In this document: positions 30,542 through 43,178 of the stretch, piece by piece
Layout: every line of letters starts with the position of its first letter
Position numbering within the stretch: the stretch's first letter is position 1
From: Fagopyrum homotropicum
Lineage: Eukaryota; Streptophyta; Magnoliopsida; Caryophyllales; Polygonaceae
Assembly: GCA_033239125.1 (NCBI GenBank)
Contig: BSWB01000004.1
Coordinates: forward strand, 140,983,426 to 141,047,425
Direction of reading: 5' to 3'
Length of the DNA: 64,000 bases
Made by a program: the position numbers and the translations under genes
Notes under the pieces: generated by a model
Seen by the model: only the letters and a program-made list of their open reading frames with translations
Database searches by the model: none
Told to the model about the DNA's origin: nothing

Positions 30542-31928
30542 TAATAGGTGATGGAATCACTATCAATTAGGATAGTTTTAGAGTCTTTTTATTGCACTTG
30601 TGTCGGTTTATGCTACTAACTCCTTGGTCCAGAAGAAGAAGACTAAAAGAAGCTAAGGAAGGAGTTATAAACACTTAGGAGTGAAGATCGTTCACGAAGC
30701 AAAGCTTCTGTTGCCTTCCGCCCCAACGGAGCCTTGTCACCGCCCTGCGGGTGACACCTTACTCCGGAGCGCTCTCTGCGTCTTCGCCAACGCCAGCCAC
30801 GAAGGCTGTCACCGCCCCTGCGTCAACCCCTGGCGCCCCTGCACCTTCCCTTGCGCCTCTGCCGGCGCCTCAACTTGGGAGCAGGAAGATGAAGAGGTTG
30901 TGTCACCGCCCCTGCGTTGACATAGGGACGCCCCGACCGCTTGGCATAAAAAACGGAAAGAAGTTGAAGGGTCAGACGTTTGAAGAGCATTAAAGATCCG
31001 CCCCTGCGGAATTGCGTAGCCGCCCCTGCGGCCATGAAGAAGATCAAACGTTTTTGCCTTCACCGCCCCTGCGGAGCTGAAGGCCGCCCCTGTGGTTTAA
31101 CGTCAGAAGCTTTACTCCGGCTGTTTATCCATCTTGTTATCCAACTTATTATCCACTTTTTCCATTTAGATTATCTTGCTACCTTTGTAATGAGTTGCTA
31201 ACTCCCTTGCTACATTGGGTTGGTTTGAAGCTGCATTGTTACATTGGTTGTAAGTTTTCCTTAATATAAGTTTTCATTCAGTAATGCTTTGTGTTTCCTC
31301 GATCTCCATTGTCTAATTGCATATTTTACAATTACTTGAGATTGATCACCGTAGGTTCTAAAGTGCATGCAAATAACTAGGATTAATAGGTTCCGGGTTC
31401 GGGTCTTTAATCTAGTAGTAAACTTTAAGTAATAACGGGTTGTAATTACTTAAAGAAAAGGAACACAAATATAAAGACAAGCTTAACGGTTTTAATCTTT
31501 TCTCTATATCCCTTAGTCTTTGTTTGAAAGCTAACTTGTTATTTGTTCTTGTAGGTTTACGGAACACTAACCTGTTAAGTAGTGCTGATGCCGGTTGGCT
31601 CAACACATATATACGATCGAGACGGGAGATTACTTGAAAACTTGTAAAAGGAACTCACCAAAGTAGCAATTGCATAGTTAGAATCAACCTAGTGTAGATT
31701 CACCCAATATTGTCTTACTTGTTACGTTATTCGTTTTCATAAGTTTTTGTGCATCAATTTAACCAAACCCTCCTTTTTGTTACTTGTTTCTATAATCAAT
31801 AATTGCATCTAATAAAACACCTTAACTCTCTTGGGTTCGACCCTTACTTAACCACTATACTTGTTTTAGTGCTAAGTCGGGATTTACTTTTGATTGGGTA
31901 TAGACGACCATATAAATACCTCCAGTCA
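30542..31928 (+). repeat. Array LTR1 (TATA region missing)
   Basis: It starts TAATAGGTG, where the other LTRs have TGATAGGTG, and ends CTCCAGTCA. It contains at least seven CCGCCCCTGCGG-type palindromes. The segment with the TATA box found in LTR2-4 is deleted (junction near 31130), so the leftmost LTR probably cannot start transcription in the usual way. Confidence 0.9.
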
Positions 31929-31933
31929 AATTT

Positions 31934-31952
31934 TGGCGCCATTGCCGGGGAG
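31934..31952 (+). promoter_or_regulatory. Primer-binding site, unit 1 (tRNA-Asp, one mismatch)
   Basis: TGGCGCCATTGCCGGGGAG lies five bases after LTR1. Equivalent sites follow LTR2 (about 37587) and LTR3 (about 43112, TGGCGCCGTTTCCGGGG). Confidence 0.85.
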
Positions 31953-32000
31953 TTTTAGTGTTTTTATTGTTATTATTGATTATTGGTTTGAACCATTTTT

Positions 32001-33107
32001 ATGGTTCAAACCCGTGCTAATAACTCCGGCTTTGCTTCTTTTGATCCAGAAATTTAGAGGACGCACAATCGGCAACGAAGACAACAACAACTCCAACAAG
32101 AAATGGCTGATCGTACTCTTCATCAACTTACTCAGCCCACTTTGGCTCAAAACCCTCTTGCGATTACCATGCCGGCATTAGGGGAAGGAATCAACTTTGA
32201 GCTCAAGCCGGGTCTCATCCACTTGCTTCCATCCTTCCATGGGCTAAGTGGTGAAGACCCCATCAAACACCTTGGGAAGTTCCATACCGTGTGTACGAGC
32301 ATGAAGCCGGCCAACATTACCGAAGAAAAAATAAAGATGAGGGCATTTGGCTTCACACTCAAAGATTCAGCGGATGATTGGTATTACCACCTTCCATCCG
32401 GGAGCATCGACACTTGGGAGAACCTTCACAAGACGTTTTTGGAAAAATACTTCCCACCCAAGAAGACCAATAGCTTGAAAAAAGCTATAAACAACATCGA
32501 GCAAGAGGCGAACGAAACTCTCTACGAGTACTTCGAAAGGTTTGCACGCCTCCGATCCAACTGTCCTTTTCACGGATATTCAACTCAAGATCTAGTCTTG
32601 TACTTGTACAATGGCTTGCTAGACAATGAAAGGAGGATCGTCGATGCGGCTTGCGGAGGTAATATTCTTAATTCTACTCCTGACCTTTCTTTGAAAAAGA
32701 TACAGGAACTGGCAGAAGGAACCTGGAACTTTGGAAGGACTTCGTCCAAGAAAGGAGTTCATGCTGTGAATACCGGGAAGAAAGAGATCTCAACTGAGCT
32801 CGCGGAGCTGAAGGAAATGGTGAGAAGACTAACACTCATGGGAACCCCACAGCAGCTCAAAGCTTGTGGAGTGTGTGCTGACCCATATCATCCAACGGAC
32901 ATGTGTCCACAAGTCCAGGATGATGATGCTGAGGTAAACGCAATAGGTTATGGACAACCACAACAGCAAAGACCTAGGAACGATCCTTATGCACAAAACT
33001 TCATGCCAAACTGGCGTGACCAACAGAACTTTCGTTGGAAGGATCAACAAAACCAACAACAGCAGCCCCGACAAGGTAAGTATCAATCAACCGAGGATTT
33101 GTTGTAG
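32001..33107 (+). pseudogene. Array unit 1 gag (Athila-type capsid)
   Basis: The ATG at 32001 starts MVQTRA-NSGFASFDPEI, interrupted by TAG at 32055-32057 (GAG in units 2 and 3). The same frame is then open from 32103 for 334 codons. The capsid core is clear: HLLPSFHGLSGEDPIKHLGK, FGFTLKDSADDWYYHLPSGS, ETLYEYFERFARLRSNCPFH. A Cys/His segment ACGVCADPYHPTDMC follows, then a Gln/Asn-rich tail. The TAG at 33105-33107 is present in all three units, and recognisable protein (LEKQVGQMAEAI) continues in frame beyond it to about 33286. It is the best preserved gag of the array. Confidence 0.88.
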
Positions 33108-33286
33108 GTTTTGACTAAACACTTTGCTACTCATGTCCAAACAACAGAATCCAGCATCAAGAACCTTGAAAAACAGGTTGGTCAAATGGCGGAAGCCATT
33201 ACATGGATTGAAACTAGGTTCTCCGGAGGATTACCCTCACAGACGGTTATAAACCCAAAGGTGGTGCTGGAGGAGGCTCAATCATA

Positions 33287-34123
33287 AAGGTAGAGTCCTT
33301 ATGTCGAGCCAACGACGTAAAACAAAGGCGCTGCTCGGGAGGCAACCCGAAGGAATAAGAACAGGAGCCTCTGTCAAGAAAGCCGCCCCTGTGGCCATGT
33401 GTCCCCGCCCCAGCGGTGACACCCATGCTCGGCGCCGCCCCCGGCGCTGGGCCAACGCCTGCAACATGCAAGTCACCGCCCCCGCGGTGACTCCCCTACG
33501 CCCCTGCGGCGGCCATCCTTGACACACATCCTCGGCGCCGCCCCCAGCGTCGAGGCTGCGTACCCCTCTCCCTTGTCACCGCCCCCGCGGTGACAAACGC
33601 CGCCCCTGCGGTTTTATTAAGGAAAGAAAAAAATACACTTACCAAAAATAACCTTCAACTACCGCCCCTTCCTCTCCCTCTCCATTCACTCTTCAAACCC
33701 TAGTCTGCCTTGCCTCCTACGCCCCTGTGCCCTCCAGAAGCCCTCACACACCACCTTGTGCAAACGCTCTTGCGCCACCTCCGACGGCCTAGCCTCAGCC
33801 GCCCCCTGCGACACCGGCCCTCACCACCACCACACACAAATCACATCCCCTCAAACCTCTCACTCACTAAACATCCTCGCCCCTCCACTGCCCCACCTCC
33901 GGCGAAGCCTACACAAACAAAGAAGACGCCGGAAAAGCCCCAGCACCACAACCTTCGTCGGTTGCCAAAAATCGCCCTCTGCACTTCTCCTGCAAGCTCC
34001 CGCATCTGTGCCTTGCCGCCCCTGTGCCTGCTTCAGCCGCCCCTGCGGAAAACACAATAGAGGGTTCGTCTCTTACTCAATTTTCTGAACTTTCTAACAC
34101 CTTTGCTTATTCAATTGCAAGTG
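33287..34123 (+). other. GC-rich spacer of unit 1 with palindromic CCGCCCC motifs
   Basis: The spacer between gag and the second gene has many CCGCCCCTGCGG variants (33383-33613 and 34036) and a Pro/Ser/His-rich pseudo-frame. Equivalent spacers are 38804-39573 and 44466-45296. No protein domain was recognised. Long frames here arise from composition. Confidence 0.6.
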
Positions 34124-35467
34124 ATGGAAAACTAGAGGAAATATAAGTTGACGGAAGCTGAGAAGGAATGGTATAGGGTTGTGCAAGGTCGGGATGTGTA
34201 TGCAACCCGATTTTTGGACGTTCCTACTTTGGAAAATTTGGGCATGCTGGAGAGCATGCAGGAATTCCTCAATAATGTTGGGCTCGGTGATTTTCTGATA
34301 AGGAGTGCTCCAACACACCCCGAGCCCAGCCGCCAATTCATCGCCACATTCAAAATGGAAACGGTGGACCACAATTGCGTTGGACTTTCATTCAAGTTCA
34401 ACAAACGGAAGTATACATTGGACTACACCAAACTGCAGGAGGCATTGGGGTGACCATTGCCGCCTCCGACGACTGGTGGGAACCCATCCCGACTTGATGG
34501 AGTTTTGGCAGGCCGCCACAAGATCTGAGTTCCATGCAGGGGGTGAGCATTCCAACAAATTCACTCACCCCTGTTTGAGGCTCATCTCGAAGATCTTCAT
34601 GAGTGTCTTCTGTGGACACAAGGAGGAGAATAAGGTCGCTCTCAAGGACCTTCCACTTCTATACGCTTGCCTCCCCACAAACGACTGGGTACCAGATTGG
34701 CCATACCTCTACCTTACCGCTTTGAAGCGGATTAGGAAGAATGAGCCACGAGACATTGTGGGAGGTGGGATCATCTCCTTGTTAGCTGCACAGGCGATGG
34801 ATCTCCCTGACTTGGAGGACGGTCTAGAGGCACCACTATATACGGAAGGGATGCTAAGGAGGTGCAGGCTCCTCAGGAGAGACGGGGAGAACCTCTTTTG
34901 GCTCTCATTGGCAGATGGGAGTCACATCACATACCTCCCCCGACCACTACCACTTGGAGACGAGCTCTCCGAGTTGTACGTACCAGCTGACCTCATTCCT
35001 CCGAGACGGCCTGAGGAGGACATTGTTGGGCGATATGCTGCGGGCTCCAGCCGGGCTCCTGTTACTGATGAGGAGATGCCTACTGCATCACTGGACGAGA
35101 GTCAAGCCATGGAGAGTCTTCAGGCTCAGATGGCAGCCTTGACCACACAACATCACCGCATCAGGCATGACCGACCGAGTACCAGCGGTCCATGCTTGAC
35201 CAACAACAGGCGTGGAAGTCCAGCTTCGCCTCCTCCATGACCACTTATTTTGACCGCCGACAGGATGCTTGGCAAGCGGCTCATCAGCAACAGTTAGAGA
35301 CTCAGCAGCTGGCTTGACAAGCTAGCTACGAGACTTCATTTAGAGAGAGGATGGAGGCTCAAGAGGACCGCATCGACACACTCTACCGCCAGCAGGAGCA
35401 TTTCTTCCGCCACTTTCCATACCCACCGGAAGAGGGTCCAGGTGGTCTATATGGACCATCCCAATGA
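34124..35467 (+). pseudogene. Array unit 1 Athila ORF1-like gene
   Basis: The ATG at 34124 is followed by a TAG at 34133-34135 (CAG or CAA in other units). The frame then gives YATRFLDVPTLENLGMLESM, VGLGDFLIRSAPTHPEPSRQ and FIATFKMETVDHNCVGLSFK. Loss of one base near 34450 and seven near 34490 shift the frame. It resumes with TLRLISKIFMSVF-type and DWVPDWPYLYLTALKRIRKN segments, and a Gln-rich coiled-coil tail. The pattern matches the Athila ORF1 family (found 3' of pol in Athila elements), whose function is unknown. Confidence 0.78.
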
Positions 35468-36074
35468 GTGGTAAACTTCTCTTCCTTTTCCCACATTTAT
35501 CTTTGACTCATTTCCACTTTGAGGGCAAAGTGATCTTCAAGTATGGGGGAGGGACATATCCTTGCATGTACAGTTTCATTATAGTTTTTGAGTTATATTG
35601 ATTTGTCTTGCATTTGAATTCAGTTTGAAATTCACAAAAAAAAACCAAAGAAAATGAAAAAAGACATGAAAATCCTTGGATAAACTGAAAACCCGAAAGG
35701 GCGGTTTAGGCAAAAAGAAGATAGTCCGACCAACCTTAGGTTGGTGAAAAATTGGACTTAAGGGACGTGAGACTAAGGTGAGATCATAAAAGAAAAGAAG
35801 AAGAGTGGCAAGGTGAAAACCCGAAAGGGCACCTTGGCAAAATGAGCGACACCGAGTGTAGGTTTTCCTTCCAGCGTTTGGCATTATAAGAAGGGGAGTC
35901 ATAAGGAGGTTGTCCGGGTAGGCCACTATTGGAGCAATAAGGATGGTAGTTTCTCACCTTTTTCTCACATTTCCTCTCTTTTCCTTCTTTCTTTCTTGGC
36001 TTTTCTTTTGTTTTCATTATCTTTTCTGCTTGCCCATGCTTCCTGAGGCCTTTGAGTCTAGTTGCTGTCATTTG

Positions 36075-36115
36075 TTTTACTCGGGACGAGTAAAAGGTCT
36101 AAGTATGGGGGAGTT
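36075..36115 (+). promoter_or_regulatory. Unit 1 stem-loop and polypurine tract
   Basis: TTTTACTCG and CGAGTAAAA form a 9-bp stem around GGA (36075-36095), followed by AAGTATGGGGGAGTT, which abuts LTR2. The same structure precedes LTR3 (41525-41565) and, with one mismatch, LTR4 (47251-47291). Confidence 0.8.
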
Positions 36116-37581
36116 TGATAGGTGATGTAATCACTATCAATTAGGATAGTTTTTAGAGTCTTTTTATTGCATTTGTGTCGGTTTATGCTACTAACTCCTT
36201 GGTCCAAAAGAAGAAGACCAAAAGAAGCTAAGGAAGGAGTTATAAACACTTAGGAGTGAAGATCGTTCACGAAGCAAAGCTTCTGTTGCCTCACCGCCCC
36301 AGCGGAGCCTTGTCACCGCCCCTGCGTCAACCCCTGGCGCCCCTGCGGTGACTTGCCCTGAAGAAGCGAAGACCAGCGCCCCTACGCCTTCCCCTGCGCC
36401 TCTGCCGGCGCCTCGACGTGGGAGCTGGAAGTTGAAGAGGTTGTGTCACCGCCCCTGCATTGACATAGGGATGCCCCGGCGGCCTGGCATAAAAAACTGC
36501 AAGAAGTTGAAGGGTCAGACGTTTGAAGAGCATTAAAGATCCGCCCCTGCGGAATTGCGTAGCCGCCCCTGCGGCCATGAAGAAGATCAAATGTTTTTGC
36601 CTTCACCGCCCCTGCGGAGCTGAAGGCCGCCCCTGCGGTTTAACGTCAGAAGCTTTACTCCGGCTGTTTATACCACCTTTATGGCATTAAATGTGGCTGT
36701 TTTGGGCCGGCCATTTACTCCTATTTATTGTCTTTTGTAGTATAAATAGTCTTTGGTTGATTGCTAGAATCATCCAACTTATCCATCTTATTATCCAACT
36801 TATTATCCGCTTTTTCCATTTAGATTTTCTTGCTACCTTTGTAATGAGTTGCTAACTCCCTTGCTATTGGGTTGATTTGAAGCTGCGTTGTTACTTTGGT
36901 TGTAAGTTTTCCTTAATATAAGTTTTCATTCAGTAATGCTTTGTGTTTCCTCGATCTCCATTGTCTAATTGCATATTTTACAATTACTTGAGATTGATCA
37001 CCGTAGGTTCTAAAGTGCATGCAAATAGCTAGGATTAATAGGTTCCGGGTTCGGGTCTTTAATCTAGTAGTAAACTTTAAGTAATAACGGGTTGCAATTA
37101 CTTAAAGAAAAGGAACACAAATATAAAGACAAGCTTAACGGTTTTAATCTTTTCTCTGTATCCCTTAATCTTTGTTTGAAAGCTAACTTGTTATTTGTTC
37201 TTGTAGGTTTACGGAACACTAACCTGTTAAGTTGTGTTGATACCGGTTGGCTCAACACATATATACGATCGAGACGGGAGATTATTTGAAAACTTGTAAA
37301 AGGAACTCACCAAAGTAGCAATTGCATGGTTAGAATCAACCTAGTGTAGATTCACCCAATATTTTCTTACTTGTTGCGTTATTCGTTTTCATAAGTTTTT
37401 GTGCATCAATTTAACCAAACCCCCCCTTTTTGTTACTTGTTTCTATAATCAATAACTGCATCTAATAAAACACCTTAACTCTCTTGGGTTCGACCCTTAC
37501 TTAACCACTATACTTGTTTTAGTGCTAAGTCGGGGTTTACTTTTGATTGGGTATAGACGACCATAGAAATACCTCCAGTCA
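36116..37581 (+). repeat. Array LTR2
   Basis: It starts TGATAGGTG and ends CTCCAGTCA, 1466 bp. A TATA box TATAAATA is at 36741-36748, and CCGCCCCTGCGG palindromes fill the upstream part. It serves both as 3' LTR of unit 1 and 5' LTR of unit 2. Confidence 0.92.
36741..36748 (+). promoter_or_regulatory. TATA box of array LTR2
   Basis: TATAAATA in the context TTGTAG-TATAAATA-GTCTTTGG. Equivalent boxes lie in LTR3 (42265-42272) and LTR4 (47783-47790), and the segment is absent from LTR1. Confidence 0.75.
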
Positions 37582-37653
37582 AATTTTGGCGCCGTTGCCG
37601 GGGAGTTTTAGTGTTTTTATTGTTATTATTGATTATTGGTTTGAACCATTTTT

Positions 37654-38626
37654 ATGGTTCAAACCCGTGCTACTAACTCCGGCTTTGCTTCTTTCGATCC
37701 AGAAATTGAGAGGACGCACAATCGGCAACGAAGACAACAACAACTCCAACAAGAAATGGCTGATCGTACTCTTTCGTCAACTTACTCAGCCCACTTTGGC
37801 TCAAAACCCTCTTGCGATTACCATACCGGCATTAGGGGAAGGAATCAACTTTGAGCTCAAACCGGGTCTCATCCACTTGCTTCCATCCTTCCATGAGCTA
37901 AGTGGTGAAGACCCCATCAAACACCTTGGGAAGTTCCATACCGTGTGTACGAGCATGAAGCCGGCCAACATTACCGAAGAAAAAATCAAGATGAGGGCAT
38001 TCGGCTTCACACTCAAAGATTCAGCGGATGATTGGTATTACCACCTTCCATCCGGAAGCATCGACACTTGGGAGAACCTTCACAAGGCGTTTTTGGAAAA
38101 ATACTTCCCAACCAAGAAGGCCAATTGCTTGAAAAAAGCTATAAGTAACATCGAGCAAGAGGCGAACGAAACTCTCTACGAGTACTTCGAAAGGTTTGCA
38201 TGCCTCCGATCCAACTGTCCTTTTCACGGATATTCCACTCAAGATCTAGTCTTGTACTTGTACAATGGCTTGCTAGACAATGAAAGGAGGATCGTCGATA
38301 CGGCTTGCGGAGGTAATATTCTTAATTCTACTCCTGACCTTGCTTTGGAAAAGATATAGGAACTAGCAGAAGGAACCCGGAACTTTGGAAGGACTTCGTC
38401 CAAGAAAGGAGTTCATGCTGTGAATACCGGAAAGAATGAGATCTCCACTGAGCTCGCGGAGCTGAAGAAAATGGTGAAGAGACTAACACTCATGGGAACC
38501 CCACAACAGCTCAAAGCTTGTGGAGTGTGTGCTGACCCATATCATCCAACGGACATGTGTCCACAACAAAACCAACCACAACAGCCCCGACAAGGTAAGT
38601 ATCAATCAACTGAGGATATGTTGTAG
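37654..38626 (+). pseudogene. Array unit 2 gag
   Basis: The start MVQTRATNSGFASFDPEIER is intact, but one extra T near 37773 shifts the frame. The capsid then reads in the neighbouring frame (LLPSFHELSGEDPIKHL). TAG at 38357-38359 replaces a CAG codon. The C-terminal part has lost about 120 bp between CCACAA repeats, so MCPQ runs directly into a QNQPQQPRQGK tail. The shared amber stop follows at 38624-38626. Confidence 0.85.
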
Positions 38627-39573
38627 GTTTTGACTAAACACTTTGCTACTCATTTCCAAACAACAGAATCCAGCATCAAGAACCTTGAAAAAGAGGTTGG
38701 TCAAATGGCGGAAGCCATTAAAAGGATTGAAACTAGGTCCTCCGGAGGATTACCCTCACATACGGTTATAAACCCAAAGGTGGTGCTGGAGGAGGCTCAA
38801 TCATAAAGTTAGAGTCCTTACGTTGAGCCAACGACGTAAAACAAAGGCGCTGCTCGGGAGGCAACCCGAAGGAATAAGAACAGGAGCCTTTGTCAAGAAA
38901 GCCGCCCCTGCGGTCCTGTGTCCCCGCCCCTGCGGTGACACCCATGCTTGGCGCCGCCCCCGGCGCTGGGCCAGCGCCTGCAACATGCAAGTCACCGCCC
39001 CCGCGGTGACTCCCCTACGCCCCTGCGGCGGCCATCCTTGACACACATCCTCGGCGCCGCCCCCGGCGTCGAGGCTGCGTACCCCTCTCCCTTGTCACCG
39101 CCTACAACTACCGCCCCTTCCTCTCCCTCTCCATTCACTCTTCGAACCCTAGTCCGCCTTGCCTCCCACGCCCCTGTGCCCTTCAGAAGCCCTCACACAC
39201 CACGTTGTGCAAACGCTTTTGCGCCACCTCCGACGGCCTAGCCTCAGCCGCCCCCTGCGACACCAGCCCTCACCACCACCACACACAAATCACATCCCCT
39301 CAAACCTCTCACTCACCAAACATCCTCGCCCCTCCACTGCCCCACCTCCGGCGAAGCCTACACAAACAAAGAAGACGCCGGAAAAGCCCCAGCACCACAA
39401 CCTTCGTCGGTTGCCAAACATTCGCCCTCTACACTTCTCCTACAAGCTCCCGTACCTGCGCCTTGCCGCCCTTGCGCCTACTTCAGCCGCCCCTGCGGAA
39501 AACACAACAGAGGGTTCGTCTCTTACTCACTTTTCTGAACTTTCTAACTCCTTTGCTTATTCAACTGCAAGTG

Positions 39574-40917
39574 ATGGAAAACCAGAGGAAATATAAGTTG
39601 ATGGAAGCTGAGAAGGAACGGTATAGCATTGTGCAAGGTCGGGATGTGTATGCAACCCGATTTCTGGACGTTCCTACTTTGGAAAATTTGGACATGCTGG
39701 AGAGCATGCAGGAATTCCTCAACAATGTTGGGCTCGGTGATTTTCTGATAAGGAGTGCTCCAACACATCCCGAACTCAGCCGCCAATTCATCGCCACATT
39801 CAAAATAGAAACGGTGGACCACAATTGCGTTGGACTTTCATTCAAGATCAACAAACGGAAGTATATATTGGACTACACCAAACTGCAGGAGGCATTAAGG
39901 GTGACCATTGCCGCCTCCGACGACTGGTGGGAACCCATCCCGACACCCGACTTGATGGAGTTTTGGCAGGTCGCCACCAGATTTGAGTTCCATGCAGGGG
40001 GTGAGCATTCCAACAAATTCACTCACCCCTGTTTGAGGCTCATCTCGAAGATCTTCATGAGTGTCTTCTGTGGACACAAGGAGGAGAATAAGGTCGCTCT
40101 CAAGGACCTTCCACTGCTATACGCCTGCCTCCCCACGAACGACTAGGTGCCTGATTGGCCATACCTCTTCCTTACCGCTTTGAAGCGGATTAGGAAGAAT
40201 GAGCCACGAGGCATTGTGGGAGGTGGGATCATCTCCTTGTTAGCTGCATAGGTGATGGATCTCCCTGACTTGGAGGACGGTCTAGAGGCGCCACAGTATA
40301 CGGAAGGGATACTAAGGAGGTGCTGGCTCCTCAGGAGAGACGGGGAGAACCTCTTCTGGCTCTCATTGGCAGATGGGAGTCACATCACATGCCTCCCCCG
40401 ACCACTTCCACTGGGAGACAAGCTCTCCGAGTTGTACGTACCAGCTGACCCCGTTCCTCCGAGATGGCCTCAGGAGGACATTGTTGGGCGATATGTTGCG
40501 GGCTCCAGCCGGGCCCCTGTTACTGATGAGGAGATGCCTACTGCAGCACTGGACGACAGTCAAGCCATGGAGAGTCTTCAGGCTCAGATGGCATCCTTGA
40601 CCACACAGCATCAGGCATGGCAGACCGAGTACCAACGGTCCACGATTGACCAGTAGCAGGCGTGGCAGTCCAGCTTCGCCTCCTCCATGACCACTCATTT
40701 TGACCGCCGGCAGGGATCTTGGCAGGCGGCTCATCAGCAACAGTTAGAGACTCAGCAGCTGGCTTGGCAAGCTAGCTACGCAACTTCATTTAGAGTGAGG
40801 ATGGAGGCTCAGGAGGACCGCATCGACACGCTCTACCGCCGGTAGGAGCATTTCTTCCGCCACTTTCTATACCCACCGAAGGAGGGTCCGGGTGTTCCAT
40901 CTGGACCATCCCACTGA
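39574..40917 (+). pseudogene. Array unit 2 Athila ORF1-like gene
   Basis: The ATG at 39574 opens MENQRKYKLMEAEKERYSIV and stays open to 40146, longer than in unit 1. At 40144-40146 TAG replaces the TGG of the NDW-DWPYL motif. The same change is present in unit 3 but not unit 1. A further TAG occurs near 40249. The tail (40252-40656 and on) keeps LPDLEDGLEAP, EDIVGRYVAGSSRAP and a Gln-rich coiled coil, with stops at about 40654 and 40845. Confidence 0.8.
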
Positions 40918-41565
40918 GTGGTATACTTCTCTTCCTTTTCCAACATTTATCTTTGACTCATTTCCACTTTGAGGGCAAAGTGATCTTCAAGTATGGGGAG
41001 GGACATATCCTTGCATGTACAGTTTCATTCGAGTTTTTGAGTTGTTTTGATTTGTCTTGCATTTGAATTCAGTTTGAAATTCACAAAAAAAAGGCAAAGA
41101 AAATGAAAAGAAGGCATGAAAATCCTTGGATAAACCGAAAACCCGAAAGGGCGGTTTGGGCAAAAAGAAGGTAGTCCGACCAACCTTAGGTTGGTGAAAA
41201 ATTAAACTTAAGGGATGTGAGACTAAGGTGAGATCATAAAAGAAAAGAAGAAGAGTGGCAAGGTGAAAATCCGAAAGGACACCTTTGCAAAATGAGCGAC
41301 ACCGAGTGTAGGTTTCCCTTCCGGCGCCAACCGACATAAGAAGGGGAGTCATAAGGAGGTTGTCCGGGTAGGCCGCTCTTGGAGCAATAAGGATGGTAGT
41401 TTCTCACCTTTTTCTCACATTTCCTCTCTTTTCATTAATTCTTTCTTGGCTTTTCTTTTGTTTTCATGATCTTTTCTGCTTGCCCATGCTTCCTGAGGCC
41501 TTTGAGTCTAGTTGCTGTCATTTGTTTTACTCGGGACGAGTAAAAGGTCTAAGTATGGGGGAGTT

Positions 41566-43106
41566 TGATAGGTGATGGAATCACTATCAATTAGGAGAGT
41601 GTTTAGAGTCATTTTTATTGCATTTGTGTCGGTTTATGCTACTAACTCCTTGGTCCAGAAGAAGAAGACTAAAAGAAGCTAAGGAAGGAGTTATAAACAC
41701 TTAGGAGTGAAGATCGTTCACGAAGCAAAGCTTCTGTTGCCTCACCGCCCCAGAGGAGCCTTGTCACCGCCCCTGCGGGTGACACCTTACTCCGGAGCGC
41801 TCCCTGCGTCTTCGCCAGCGCCAACCACGAAGGCTGTCACCGCCCCTGCCTCAACCTCTAGCGCCTCTACGGTGACTTGCCCTGAAGAAGCGAAGACCAG
41901 CGCCCCTACGCCTTCCCCTGCGCCTCTGTTGGCGCCTCGACCTGGGAGCTGAAAGATGAAGAGGTTGTGTCACCGCCCCTGCGTTGACATAGGGACGCCC
42001 CGGCGGCTTGGCATGAAAAACGGCAAGAAGTTGAAGGGTCAGACGTTTGAAGAGAATTAAAGATCCGCCCCTGCGGAATTGCGTAGCCGCCCCTGCGGCC
42101 ATGAAGAAGATCAAACGTTTTTGCCTTTACCGCCCCTGCGGAGCTGAAGGCCGCCCTTGCGGTTTAACGTCAGAAGCTTTACTCCGGCTGTTGACACCAC
42201 CTTTATGGCATTAAAGGTGGCTGTTTTGGGCCGGCCATTTACTCCTATTTAGTGTCTTTTGTAGTATAAATAGTCTTTGGTAGATTGCTAGAATCATCCA
42301 ACTTATCCATCTTGTTATCCAACTTATTATCCGCTTTTTCCATTTAGATTATCTTGCTACCTTTGTAATGAGTTGCTAACTCCCTTGCTACATTGGGTTG
42401 GTTTGAAGTTGCGTTGTTACTTTGGTTGTAAGTTTTCCTTAATATAAGTTTTCATTCAGTAATGCTTTGTGTTTCCTCGATCTCCATTATCTAATTGCAT
42501 ATTTTACAATTACTTGAGATTGATCACCGTAGGTTCTAAAGTCTATACAAATAACTAGGATTAATAGGTTCCGGGTTCGGGTCTTTAATCTAGTAGTAAA
42601 CTTTAATTAATAACGGGTTGTAATTACTTAAAGAAAAGGAACACAAATATATAGACAAGCTTAACGGTTTTAATCTTTTCTCTATATCCCTTAGTCTTTG
42701 TTTGAAAGTTAACTTGTTATTTGTTCTTGTAGGTTTACGGAACACTAACCTGTTAAGTTGTGTTGATGCTGGTTGGCTCAACACATATATACGATCGAGA
42801 CGGGAGATTACTTGAAAAATTGTAAAAGGAACTCACCAAAGTAGCAATTGCATGGTTAGAATCAACCTAGTGTAGATTCACCCAATATTGTCTTACTTGT
42901 TGCGTTATTCGTTTTCATAAGTTTTTGTGCATCAATTAACCAAACCCCCCTTTTTTGTTACTTGTTTCTATAATCAATAATTGCATCTAATAAAACACCT
43001 TAACTCTCTTGGGTTCGACCCTTACTTAACCACTATACTTGTTTTAGTACTAAGTCGGGATTTACTTTTGATTGGGTATAGACGACCATAGAAATACCTC
43101 CAGTCA
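41566..43106 (+). repeat. Array LTR3
   Basis: It has the full TGATAGGTG...CTCCAGTCA structure, 1541 bp, and is the longest of the four. A TATA box is at 42265-42272. Confidence 0.92.
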
Positions 43107-43178
43107 AATTTTGGCGCCGTTTCCGGGGAGTTTTAGTGTTTATATTGTTATTATTGATTATTGGTTTGAACCATTTAT

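Noticed and set aside
30700..31100. CRISPR-like array of CCGCCCC repeats
   Set aside because: Units are 12-14 nt palindromes at irregular distances inside a plant LTR, with no regular spacers and no cas genes. Not a CRISPR.
33700..34090. Long Pro/His/Ser-rich ORFs as a host gene (also 39159-39573 and 44882-45296)
   Set aside because: The same frames recur in all three array spacers, owe their length to GC-rich composition, and are open in several frames at once. No domain seen.
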